The translations under genes were made by a program, and so were the position numbers. Below the pieces are notes generated by a model. The model was not told where the DNA came from, made no database searches, and saw nothing but the letters and a program-made list of their open reading frames with translations. Source: Lachnospiraceae bacterium (GTDB lineage Bacteria > Bacillota > Clostridia > Lachnospirales > Lachnospiraceae). Taken from it: a stretch of 64,000 nt of DNA. Shown piece after piece: positions 17,456 to 26,054 of the stretch. The stretch is from assembly GCA_022510685.1 (NCBI GenBank), contig JAFLTA010000007.1, positions 19,610-83,609 on the forward strand, written 5' to 3'. Every line of letters starts with the position of its first letter. Positions within the stretch are counted from its first letter, which is position 1.

Positions 17456-19702
17456 ATGCATCATAGACGTATTTTTGCGGCAGTTCTTTCTGTTACTGTT
17501 GCAGTGGGAAGTTTATGTTCCGGTTCCTGGGACAGTGTCTTGGCAGAAGAAAGTACTTCTGATAGTCAAGTTGAAATTTATCGGAGGATACCACATACAG
17601 AGACAGGTGGTATGGTACATTTCTCCTGGGAGGATAGCGAGGGAAGTGACGTGTCCCTCCCCAAAGGGACGAAGAAAAGTTCGCTAAAGCAGGCTGTAAA
17701 TTTACCGTCATCTTATGACCCACGCGGAACAGACAGAGAAACTCCCATCCGTAACCAGGAAGACACGGGGGCTTGCTGGACCTTTGGTACAATGAAGACG
17801 CTGGAGACCGATTGTATCACGAAGGGCATCCTCAGTGCGGAGCAGGCAGATTTATCGGAAAATCATCTGGCATGGTATACCTATCATCCTTTGGCAGACG
17901 AGACGAATCCAATATGTGGGGATTATATAGATTTGGCTGTTTTCGCTGAACTCGGAAAAGGAGAGTCCATAGATGAAGCTTGTTATGCTATAGGCGGCAA
18001 CGCTTATCTTGCCCAATTTACTTTGGCAAAGCAGTGGGGTGCCGCATGGGAGGAAGATGCTCCGTTTGCCGAGAAAGAAGAAATGGCACAAAAAATGTCA
18101 GAGGCAGATGATTCTCTGCGGTATCATTCGGCAATTCAATTGACCGATTCCGGATGCTACGACCCGGATCCGGATAGCCCGTTTAATGAGTCCGACCGAT
18201 ATGCGATAAAAGAGGCAGTCCTGGAGCATGGTGCCATAAATGTCTCGCTATATTATGATACTGCGGTTATGCGTAATAATAACGGTGTTTTTTCCAGCTA
18301 CAGCACCAATACAAGAAATAAAGCGAATCATAGTGTTACTATCGTAGGATGGGATGACTCGTTTAATACATTCCGGACGGATGCACCGGCACCGGGGGCA
18401 TGGCTTATCGCCAACAGTTACGGTGCGGATTATCCCGGTAATGAGGATGGTTATTTTTGGGTGTCCTACTATGATGTTTCTCTGTGCGAGTTTTTTACGT
18501 TCGAAGGTGTACCGGGGGACACTTACGAAAATGTATTTCAGTATGACGGCATGGGGTATGATGGCTTGTGGGTGTCAGGGCAGGACATAAAAATTGCCAA
18601 TGTGTTTACCGGCGATTCCACACAAAGACTTGAGGCAGTATCATTTTATACAGAGGTGGATTATCAGCCGTACACCATTGACATTTATCGTAACCTGCAG
18701 GGAGACAATCCGAAATCCGGGGAGAGAGTGAGCCGCTGCAGAGTATCCGGAACCATTGCCCATGCAGGTTATCATACCGTAAATCTGACAGAGCCTATCG
18801 CCGTGGCAGAGGGAGAGAAATTCTCGGCAATTGTCACATATTATCCGGTGAATGGAGTTACCTATGTGCCAACAGAAGGAACGTCAGATGTTGAATACGG
18901 CTTTTATTACACAGGAGAAAAGGGACAGAGCTATGTGTATTTTGCCGCTGAGGAGAAATGGTATGATAACACGGAAGTGGCAGATGGCAAGAAAATATAT
19001 AATGGGAATAACGTGTGCATAAAGGTATTTAGTAATCCGGTGAGTGAGGAGGAATATGAGGAGCAACAGGACTCTTACGTACCTGACAGTCCGGAGCCGG
19101 ATCCGACCAAAAAACCCACACCGACACCCACAGCGACAAACAAGCGGGAAACGCTTTCAACGATTTATCCGCCGGTTAATCCTACTGACGATGCCGGTAC
19201 AACGGTGACTTCATCGCCTAATGTGAAGGTCAAAATATCGTGCAAATCCAAGTATATCATCGGCAAGGGAGAAAAGTTCACTCTGCCGTTGAATCAATCT
19301 TCCGTGGGTGGACAGCCGACATTGACTTTCAGCACATCCAACGCTAAGGTGGCAAAAGTTGATAAAAACGGCAAAATAACCGGTAAAAAGACAGGCACTG
19401 CCAAAATAACCATCAATGCGATATCCGGTGCTAAAAAAATCGTCACTATCAAGGTGAAAAAGGCACCTAAGAAAATCAGTGTTAAGGGCAAGAAAACACT
19501 GAAAAAAGGTAAGAGTACAAAATTGAAAGTGACGCTTAGTTCGGGAAGTGCAAGCTACAAAATTCGCTATCGTTCGTCTAATAAGAAAGTAGCAACAGTA
19601 AACAGTGCAGGCAAGGTGACAGCCAAGAAGAAAGGGACTGTAAAGATTTATGCATATACATTCAATAATAAAAAGGGCAGTCTCAAAATAAAAGTGAAGT
19701 GA
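17456..19702 (+). CDS. Secreted C1A (papain-like) cysteine protease with C-terminal Ig-like (BIg2-like) repeats
   Basis: Signal peptide; NQEDTGACWTFGTMKTLE Cys active site, NHSVTIVGWDDSF His, IANSYGADYPGNEDGYFWVSYYD Asn; Pro/Thr linker then Lys-rich BIg2-like repeats. Confidence 0.9.
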   Translation: MHHRRIFAAVLSVTVAVGSLCSGSWDSVLAEESTSDSQVEIYRRIPHTETGGMVHFSWEDSEGSDVSLPKGTKKSSLKQAVNLPSSYDPRGTDRETPIRNQEDTGACWTFGTMKTLETDCITKGILSAEQADLSENHLAWYTYHPLADETNPICGDYIDLAVFAELGKGESIDEACYAIGGNAYLAQFTLAKQWGAAWEEDAPFAEKEEMAQKMSEADDSLRYHSAIQLTDSGCYDPDPDSPFNESDRYAIKEAVLEHGAINVSLYYDTAVMRNNNGVFSSYSTNTRNKANHSVTIVGWDDSFNTFRTDAPAPGAWLIANSYGADYPGNEDGYFWVSYYDVSLCEFFTFEGVPGDTYENVFQYDGMGYDGLWVSGQDIKIANVFTGDSTQRLEAVSFYTEVDYQPYTIDIYRNLQGDNPKSGERVSRCRVSGTIAHAGYHTVNLTEPIAVAEGEKFSAIVTYYPVNGVTYVPTEGTSDVEYGFYYTGEKGQSYVYFAAEEKWYDNTEVADGKKIYNGNNVCIKVFSNPVSEEEYEEQQDSYVPDSPEPDPTKKPTPTPTATNKRETLSTIYPPVNPTDDAGTTVTSSPNVKVKISCKSKYIIGKGEKFTLPLNQSSVGGQPTLTFSTSNAKVAKVDKNGKITGKKTGTAKITINAISGAKKIVTIKVKKAPKKISVKGKKTLKKGKSTKLKVTLSSGSASYKIRYRSSNKKVATVNSAGKVTAKKKGTVKIYAYTFNNKKGSLKIKVK

Positions 19703-19875
19703 TGGGAGACATTAGTTGTCTTGCGCCCGGATGGAATTCAGAGAAATTCCGAGGAGATAAAGTTGTTTGAGAAAATCTCTTGACACCGGACGAATTATGT
19801 TAGACAATGGGCAAGGAAAGTATTGCTGCACCATGTGCAGGAGATACACCAATTTTATGGAATGGAGATGATAAG

Positions 19876-20880
19876 GTGTTTGGTTTTGGTCAGTTAATTG
19901 GGGTTTTAAAAAAGAATCCGAAGAAAATTGTGTTTACAGAGGGCGAAGATCCCCGTATCCTGGAGGCGGCTTCCCGTTTGCTTGCCAGCTATTTCCTGCA
20001 TCCGATTTTGATCGGTAACGAGCAGCGGATTATGGATTCTGCGGAGGAAAGTGGTTTCAATATCCGTGGGGCAGAGATTGTTGACCCGATGAAATTTGAT
20101 CGTATGGATGAAATGGTGGAAATGTTCTGTGAACTGCGTAAAAGCAAGGGAGTGACTCCTGAGCAGGCAAGGGAGACTTTATCGAAGGCAAATTATTTTG
20201 GAACCATGCTTGTAAAGATGGGATTGGCAGATTCTCTTTTGGGCGGTGCAACATATACGACAGCGGATACCGTTCGTCCCGCTTTGCAGTTGATTAAGAC
20301 AAAGCCGGAAAATAATATTGTATCTTCTTGTTTTATCTTGGTTCGTCCTAGTGCGACAGGTGATAATGAAGTGCTTGCCATGGGAGACTGCGCCATCAAT
20401 ATTAGTCCTACAGAGGATGAACTGGTGGAGATTGCAGGAGAGACAGCAAAGTGTGCCCGCATATTCGGCGTGGATCCACAGGTTGCGTTCTTAAGCTATT
20501 CTACACATGGTTCCGGTGCCGGTGAGGCGGTAGATAAGATGCGCAATGCGGCACAGAAAACGAAGGCGAAGTATCCTGACCTTCCGATTGACGGAGAGTT
20601 ACAGTTTGATGCCGCCGTATCCCCTCGTGTGGCACGTACCAAATGTCCGGAATCCCCGGTAGGAGGTCATGCAAATACGTTTATTTTCCCGGATATCAGT
20701 GCCGGTAATATCGGATACAAGATTGCACAGCGTATGGGTAATTTTGAAGCATACGGTCCGATTCTTTTGGGACTGAATGCACCGGTAAACGATTTGTCGA
20801 GAGGTTGTAATGCTTCAGAAGTATATTCTATGGCGATTATTACAGCAGCACTGGCAGACGGAAATATGGAAGCCAAATAA
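19876..20880 (+). CDS. pta: Phosphate acetyltransferase (ORF open from 19807; GTG 19876 preferred start)
   Basis: KKIVFTEGEDPRILEAA, GLADSLLGGATYTTADTVRPALQLI, LSYSTHGSGAGEAVDKMR, SPVGGHANTFIFPDISAGNIGYKIAQR; SD-like ggagatgataag before GTG. Confidence 0.92.
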   Translation: MFGFGQLIGVLKKNPKKIVFTEGEDPRILEAASRLLASYFLHPILIGNEQRIMDSAEESGFNIRGAEIVDPMKFDRMDEMVEMFCELRKSKGVTPEQARETLSKANYFGTMLVKMGLADSLLGGATYTTADTVRPALQLIKTKPENNIVSSCFILVRPSATGDNEVLAMGDCAINISPTEDELVEIAGETAKCARIFGVDPQVAFLSYSTHGSGAGEAVDKMRNAAQKTKAKYPDLPIDGELQFDAAVSPRVARTKCPESPVGGHANTFIFPDISAGNIGYKIAQRMGNFEAYGPILLGLNAPVNDLSRGCNASEVYSMAIITAALADGNMEAK

Positions 20881-20899
20881 TACTACTTAATAAAATAGT

Positions 20900-20935
20900 A
20901 AAACCCGATGGAGTCAGATATCCATCGGGTTTTTG
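20900..20935 (+). terminator. Rho-independent terminator of pta
   Basis: aaaacccgatgga ... tccatcgggttttt. Confidence 0.85.
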
Positions 20936-20966
20936 ATTTTCTATTGTGTTTGCATTGTCTCTCATC

Positions 20967-21707
20967 TTAACATTCGATTTTTGAAAATACTTCGCCCAAT
21001 CCGCATTGCAGCAACAGGTCTGCTTGATTGTCCATGGGAGTGGCGGATTTATTTACCAGGACTAAGTGTTTTCCGCGGAAGTAATGCAAAAGCCCTGCCG
21101 CAGGATACACAGCAAGGGAAGTCCCTCCTACAATTAGCATATCTGCATTGTGAATTGCCTTAGTGGCATTGTTCATTGTCTCATCGTCCAGACCTTCCTC
21201 GTATAGTACGACATCCGGTTTTACGATACCGCCGCATTCGCAAGTGGGAATTCCGCGACTTTCCACAATATACTGTATATCATAAGATTTATGACATTTT
21301 GTACAGTAATTTCGGTGTACGGAGCCGTGAAGTTCATATACCGTTTTGCTTCCTGCCGCCTGGTGCAGCCCGTCAATGTTTTGCGTCACGACTGCGGACA
21401 GTTTGCCAGCCTCCTCCAATTCAGCAAGTTTTTGATGGGTAATATTTGGCTTGGCATCAAGACAGATCATTTTATCCCGGTAAAAATCATAAAATTCTTC
21501 TGTTTTTTGTAGAAAAAAAGTATGACTTAAGATGGTCTCCGGGGGATAGTCGTATTTCTGATGATAAAGACCGTCCACACTGCGAAAATCGGGGATGCCG
21601 CTTTCCGTAGATACCCCTGCACCGCCAAAAAAAACAATTTGGTTGCATTCGCTAATCCACTGACAGAATGTTTGGATATCCTGCTCCAAAGTATTTGTAT
21701 TGCTCAT
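20967..21707 (-). CDS. SIR2-family NAD-dependent protein deacylase
   Basis: FFGGAGVSTESGIPDFRS, TQNIDGLHQAAG, CTKC...CECGG zinc site, GGTSLAVYPAAG; SD gaggaggcg before ATG 21707. Confidence 0.95.
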   Translation of the reverse strand: MSNTNTLEQDIQTFCQWISECNQIVFFGGAGVSTESGIPDFRSVDGLYHQKYDYPPETILSHTFFLQKTEEFYDFYRDKMICLDAKPNITHQKLAELEEAGKLSAVVTQNIDGLHQAAGSKTVYELHGSVHRNYCTKCHKSYDIQYIVESRGIPTCECGGIVKPDVVLYEEGLDDETMNNATKAIHNADMLIVGGTSLAVYPAAGLLHYFRGKHLVLVNKSATPMDNQADLLLQCGLGEVFSKIEC

Positions 21708-21718
21708 AAACGCCTCCT

Positions 21719-22915
21719 CTAATCCAATGCAGCGTAGACAATATCCCGGATGACCTGTACATCCCGGTAGCCATTGCCCCCGCATTTATTAATTACATAA
21801 ATGATACCAAGTTCCTCCTGGGGGTCCATGCTGACATAACTGCCCAGCCAGCCGTCCCAACCGTATTCGCCATTGGAGCCAATGCTTTCGGAGAGCTCCG
21901 TGTTGATCATGCATCGCATCAGATTGCCATAGCCGTATCCCTTGAGAGCGTCCCAGTTATAACCTTCAAACTGTTTGCCATGCAGATGGTTCTGCGTCAT
22001 CCATTGCACAGTTTTTCTGCCAAGGATTCGGACACCGTTGTAGGTTCCCATTCCCAACATCATTCTCACAAATTTTGAATAGTCATCCAGAGTGGATACG
22101 AGACCTGCCCCGCCGGATTCAAAATTCGGTTGTTTTAAATGCATATACGACAGGCATAAGTGCTGCCATGTGCAGGGCTCCAAAGACTGTGTCTCCGGCA
22201 TATATTGGTAAAACTGCATGAAGCGCTCCTGTTTTTCTTCAGGAACATAAAAATCTGTGTCCACCATGCCCAGCGGTTTGAAAATCGTGTCCTGCAGGTA
22301 GTCAATGTAACGCTTGCCACTGACCACTTCGATAATCGCCCCCAGTACATCGGCACAAAAACCATACAGCCAGTTGTCCCCCGGTTGGAATGCCAATGGC
22401 TGCTGTCCGATCATGTTTGCCAGTTCATAGGTGGTGGGTGATGGCTCACCGGCTTCTATACTTGCATAAAATTCATCGTTAAGTTTCTGCATATATTCTC
22501 CTGCGGGAAAGGAAGCATCCGGATAGGTAACGCCTGCGGTCATATCCATCAAATCCTGAATCGTGACATCCCGGTTGACAGGAACTAACCCCTCCGGGGT
22601 ATAGACTTTCTGATTCCGGAAGCCGGGCAGATATTTTGCAGCAGGGTCAGACAGAGCCAAAAGTCCTTTCTCCACCAGATTCATGACTGCTACGGAAGTA
22701 ATCGGCTTGGTCATGGAATAGCAGCGAAAAATAGTGTCCGGCTTCATAGGTTTATGTTGTTCCTTATCTGCTTCGCCGTATTCTTTGCGGTATACTTCCT
22801 TACCGTTATGAAGGATGCAGATGGATGCACCTACATTGCAGTCCGGATCTTCACAATGTCCAATGAGGGTTGAAGTAATGGCATCATCCAGCCGTTTTAA
22901 AATAGTCTGATTCAT
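21719..22915 (-). CDS. Beta-lactamase-family serine hydrolase
   Basis: IFRCYSMTKPITSVAVM (SxxK), WLYGFCADVLGAIIEVVSG (Yxx region), GWDGWLGSYVSMDP. Confidence 0.9.
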   Translation of the reverse strand: MNQTILKRLDDAITSTLIGHCEDPDCNVGASICILHNGKEVYRKEYGEADKEQHKPMKPDTIFRCYSMTKPITSVAVMNLVEKGLLALSDPAAKYLPGFRNQKVYTPEGLVPVNRDVTIQDLMDMTAGVTYPDASFPAGEYMQKLNDEFYASIEAGEPSPTTYELANMIGQQPLAFQPGDNWLYGFCADVLGAIIEVVSGKRYIDYLQDTIFKPLGMVDTDFYVPEEKQERFMQFYQYMPETQSLEPCTWQHLCLSYMHLKQPNFESGGAGLVSTLDDYSKFVRMMLGMGTYNGVRILGRKTVQWMTQNHLHGKQFEGYNWDALKGYGYGNLMRCMINTELSESIGSNGEYGWDGWLGSYVSMDPQEELGIIYVINKCGGNGYRDVQVIRDIVYAALD

Positions 22916-23050
22916 AGTCCCCGTTCCTTTCTTTGATTTATCTTTTCTTATGTTAGCACAATCTTTGGAAAAATCCAATGATTTAGAAGTATAACTTTGC
23001 CGGAAATCAGCCATACTGTATTTAAAAGCGGGAAAGGAGCAAAAAATAGA

Positions 23051-23467
23051 ATGAGTCCAGTGCAGGCATATACAATTATGTTTTTTACGGGGGGATTTTT
23101 ATACTGTGCCATAGAAATTATCATGAGAGGCTATTCACATATATCTATGCTGATGGCAGGTGGTGCCTGTTTTGTGTTAGTAGGTGTTGTACAAAATCTA
23201 TTGGGCGATTCTGCATCTCTCGTTGGTCAGATGTTTTTTTGCGGATTGATGATAACGGCTGTAGAATTTGTGGTGGGCATGGTGGTCAACCGGTATATGC
23301 ATCTGGCAGTGTGGGATTATTCCAAGCAGCAATATAACATTCAGGGGCAAATTTGTCTTTTGTACTGCAATATTTGGTTTCTTTTGTCCGGTCCGGTCAT
23401 TCTTCTTCATGATTTAATGGAACATGCACTGCTGGGAGTACCTTTGCAGCATTATAAATTATTTTAG
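23051..23467 (+). CDS. Putative ABC-transporter type IV permease-like membrane protein
   Basis: Multi-TM; FFTGGFLYCAIEIIMRGYSHISML, GMVVNRYMHLAVWDYSKQQYNIQGQICLLY. Confidence 0.7.
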   Translation: MSPVQAYTIMFFTGGFLYCAIEIIMRGYSHISMLMAGGACFVLVGVVQNLLGDSASLVGQMFFCGLMITAVEFVVGMVVNRYMHLAVWDYSKQQYNIQGQICLLYCNIWFLLSGPVILLHDLMEHALLGVPLQHYKLF

Positions 23468-23565
23468 AAAAAATATTTATAAAACTGTTGACGGGAATTG
23501 ATATACGGTGTAGAATGAAAGATGGCTGTGATACCAATGCAGTCAAAACAAAATAATATACAAAA

Positions 23566-23662
23566 CTCTTATTCAGAGTGGTGGAGAGTGAAGGCTCAGC
23601 GAAACCACGGCAACCCCTTTTATGGAAGGTGCCAATCTCAGCGAGAAATCGATCAATAAGAG
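23566..23662 (+). ncRNA. SAM-I (S-box) riboswitch aptamer
   Basis: CTCTTATT...AATAAGAG P1; AGAGTGGTGGAGAGTGAAGGCTCAGCGAAACCACGGCAACC...GGAAGGTGCCAATCTC core; upstream of metK. Confidence 0.95.
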
Positions 23663-23687
23663 GGTTTGAAACCATATAGAGTTCAAG

Positions 23688-23718
23688 TCCATCTTATGTC
23701 GGTTTAGATGGATTTTTT
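23688..23718 (+). terminator. SAM riboswitch intrinsic terminator
   Basis: tccatct...agatggatttttt. Confidence 0.85.
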
Positions 23719-23778
23719 GTTTTGTATAATAATAAAAAGTACAAGGTCACTATATTTTGTGACAGAATGGAGGAAGCT

Positions 23779-24978
23779 ATGGAAAAGCGATTATTTACAT
23801 CAGAATCAGTAACAGAAGGACATCCTGACAAAATTTGTGATAACATTTCAGATGCGATTCTGGATGCGTTAATGGAGCAGGATCCTATGAGCCGTGTTGC
23901 CTGTGAGACGGTTATCACTACGGATTATGTAATGATAATGGGAGAAATCAGTTCAAAGGCAAATGTGGATTATGAAAAGATTGCCAGAGAAACCATACGG
24001 CAGATTGGTTACGACGATGATGCCAAAGGGTTTAACTGTGATACCTGTGAAGTGAAGGTGCTTTTGGATCAGCAATCTGCTGATATCGCTATGGGTGTTG
24101 ATACGGCGCTGGAAGCCAGAAATGGTGAGATGGGCATGTCTGAGGAACAGCTTGATGCCATCGGTGCCGGTGACCAGGGTATGATGTTCGGCTATGCTAC
24201 TAACGAGACTGAGGACAGAATGCCTTATGCCATTTCACTTGCTCACAAGCTTACCAAAAAATTAACGGATGTGCGGAAAACAGGAGTGCTTCCTTACTTG
24301 CGTGCAGACGGAAAAAGTCAGGTGACGGTAGAGTATGACGAAAACGGAAAACCAATACATATTAATGCGGTGGTGCTTTCCACTCAGCATTCCGAGGAGA
24401 TTACGCAGGAGCAGATTCATAAAGATATTCGTGAAAAGGTTATAGATGCGGTTTTGCCATCAGAATTAGTGGATGACCGTACACAGTTTTTTATCAATCC
24501 CACAGGACGTTTTGTCATTGGCGGACCAAACGGTGACAGCGGACTTACCGGCAGAAAAATTATCGTAGATACTTACGGCGGATTTGCCCGTCATGGCGGT
24601 GGTGCATTTTCCGGAAAGGACTGCACGAAAGTAGACCGCTCTGCAGCTTACGCAGCACGGTATGTGGCAAAAAATATTGTGGAGGCAGGATTGGCAGAGC
24701 GCTGTGAAATCCAGTTGTCCTATGCCATTGGTGTGGCACATCCGACATCCATCATGGTAGACACATTTGAAACCGGAAAGTTGTCCGATGCCAGATTAGT
24801 GGAAATTATCCGTGAAAACTTTGATTTGCGCCCGGCGGGCATTATAAAAATGCTGGATTTACGTCGCCCGATTTATCGGCAGACAGCAGCCTATGGTCAT
24901 TTTGGCAGGAATGATTTACAGCTTCCATGGGAACAGACAGATAAAGCGGAGACGTTAAAGAAATATCTGTCACGATAA
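23779..24978 (+). CDS. metK: S-adenosylmethionine synthetase
   Basis: [60 protein letters not shown]. Confidence 0.98.
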   Translation: MEKRLFTSESVTEGHPDKICDNISDAILDALMEQDPMSRVACETVITTDYVMIMGEISSKANVDYEKIARETIRQIGYDDDAKGFNCDTCEVKVLLDQQSADIAMGVDTALEARNGEMGMSEEQLDAIGAGDQGMMFGYATNETEDRMPYAISLAHKLTKKLTDVRKTGVLPYLRADGKSQVTVEYDENGKPIHINAVVLSTQHSEEITQEQIHKDIREKVIDAVLPSELVDDRTQFFINPTGRFVIGGPNGDSGLTGRKIIVDTYGGFARHGGGAFSGKDCTKVDRSAAYAARYVAKNIVEAGLAERCEIQLSYAIGVAHPTSIMVDTFETGKLSDARLVEIIRENFDLRPAGIIKMLDLRRPIYRQTAAYGHFGRNDLQLPWEQTDKAETLKKYLSR

Positions 24979-25045
24979 TACTGTGTCAGTTTGACGATGA
25001 TTTCGCGTAAAGACACGGAAAAGAAAAGTATGGAGGGGTAATAAG

Positions 25046-26032
25046 ATGGATGCGCCAATCAAGAAGCCGGTTTTATACATTGTAATACCTTGTTACAATG
25101 AGGAAAAGGTATTACCGGAAACGAAACCGATGTTTCTCAAAACTCTGCAGGATATGATTCAGGAAAATAAAATATCGGAAGACAGCCGCGTGCTTTTTGT
25201 GAACGATGGAAGCAAGGATGATACGTGGAATCTCATTAAGGAGTACGCCGGGGAGGAGAAGCACATTTTGGGGTTGAGTCTCTCGCGGAACAGAGGACAT
25301 CAGAATGCTTTGTTTGCAGGGCTTATGACAGCTAAAGAAGTTGCTGATATTACAATTTCCATCGACTGTGATGGACAAGATGATATGGCTGCCATGTCTG
25401 AGATGGTGGACGAGTATCTCTCCGGCTCACAGATTGTGTATGGTGTGCGTTCTGAGAGGAAGACAGATACGTTTTTTAAGCGAGCGACTGCTCAGGGATT
25501 TTATAAAGTAATGGCAAAGATGGGTGCAGATGTGATTTACAATCATGCTGATTATCGTCTGATGAGCAGGGAGGCACTGGAGGCTTTGGCGCAGTTTAAG
25601 GAAGTGCATTTGTTTTTGCGGGGAATGGCACCCCTCGTGGGATTCCGTTACTCTTGTGTATACTATGAACGCGCTGAACGAATTGCCGGGGAGAGTCATT
25701 ATCCGTTGAAAAAAATGTTATCGTTTGCTTTCAATGGTATCTCCAGCTTTTCCACAAAACCCATTCGCATGATTACTGGTCTCGGTTTTTTGATTTGTGT
25801 GATTAGCTTAATTGCCATTGTGGCAACTATTGTTCAGAAGCTTTACGGTGTTACAGTTGGCGGATGGTCCAGTTTGCTGTGTTGTATTTTGTTTTTGGGT
25901 GGCATCCAGCTCCTCAGTCTTGGGGTGATAGGGGAGTATGTTGGCAAAATCTATATGGAGACCAAGGAACGACCACGCTTTATAATCAGCGAGGGAACGG
26001 AAGGGGTCACTCCGGCAGTAGACCGCAGGTAG
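25046..26032 (+). CDS. Family 2 glycosyltransferase (GtrB/DPM1-like) with two C-terminal TM helices
   Basis: LYIVIPCYNEEKVLPET, VNDGSKDDTW, LSRNRGHQNALFAGL, DCDGQDD. Confidence 0.93.
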   Translation: MDAPIKKPVLYIVIPCYNEEKVLPETKPMFLKTLQDMIQENKISEDSRVLFVNDGSKDDTWNLIKEYAGEEKHILGLSLSRNRGHQNALFAGLMTAKEVADITISIDCDGQDDMAAMSEMVDEYLSGSQIVYGVRSERKTDTFFKRATAQGFYKVMAKMGADVIYNHADYRLMSREALEALAQFKEVHLFLRGMAPLVGFRYSCVYYERAERIAGESHYPLKKMLSFAFNGISSFSTKPIRMITGLGFLICVISLIAIVATIVQKLYGVTVGGWSSLLCCILFLGGIQLLSLGVIGEYVGKIYMETKERPRFIISEGTEGVTPAVDRR

Positions 26033-26054
26033 TTGCCGGGAAAGGCGAATTATT

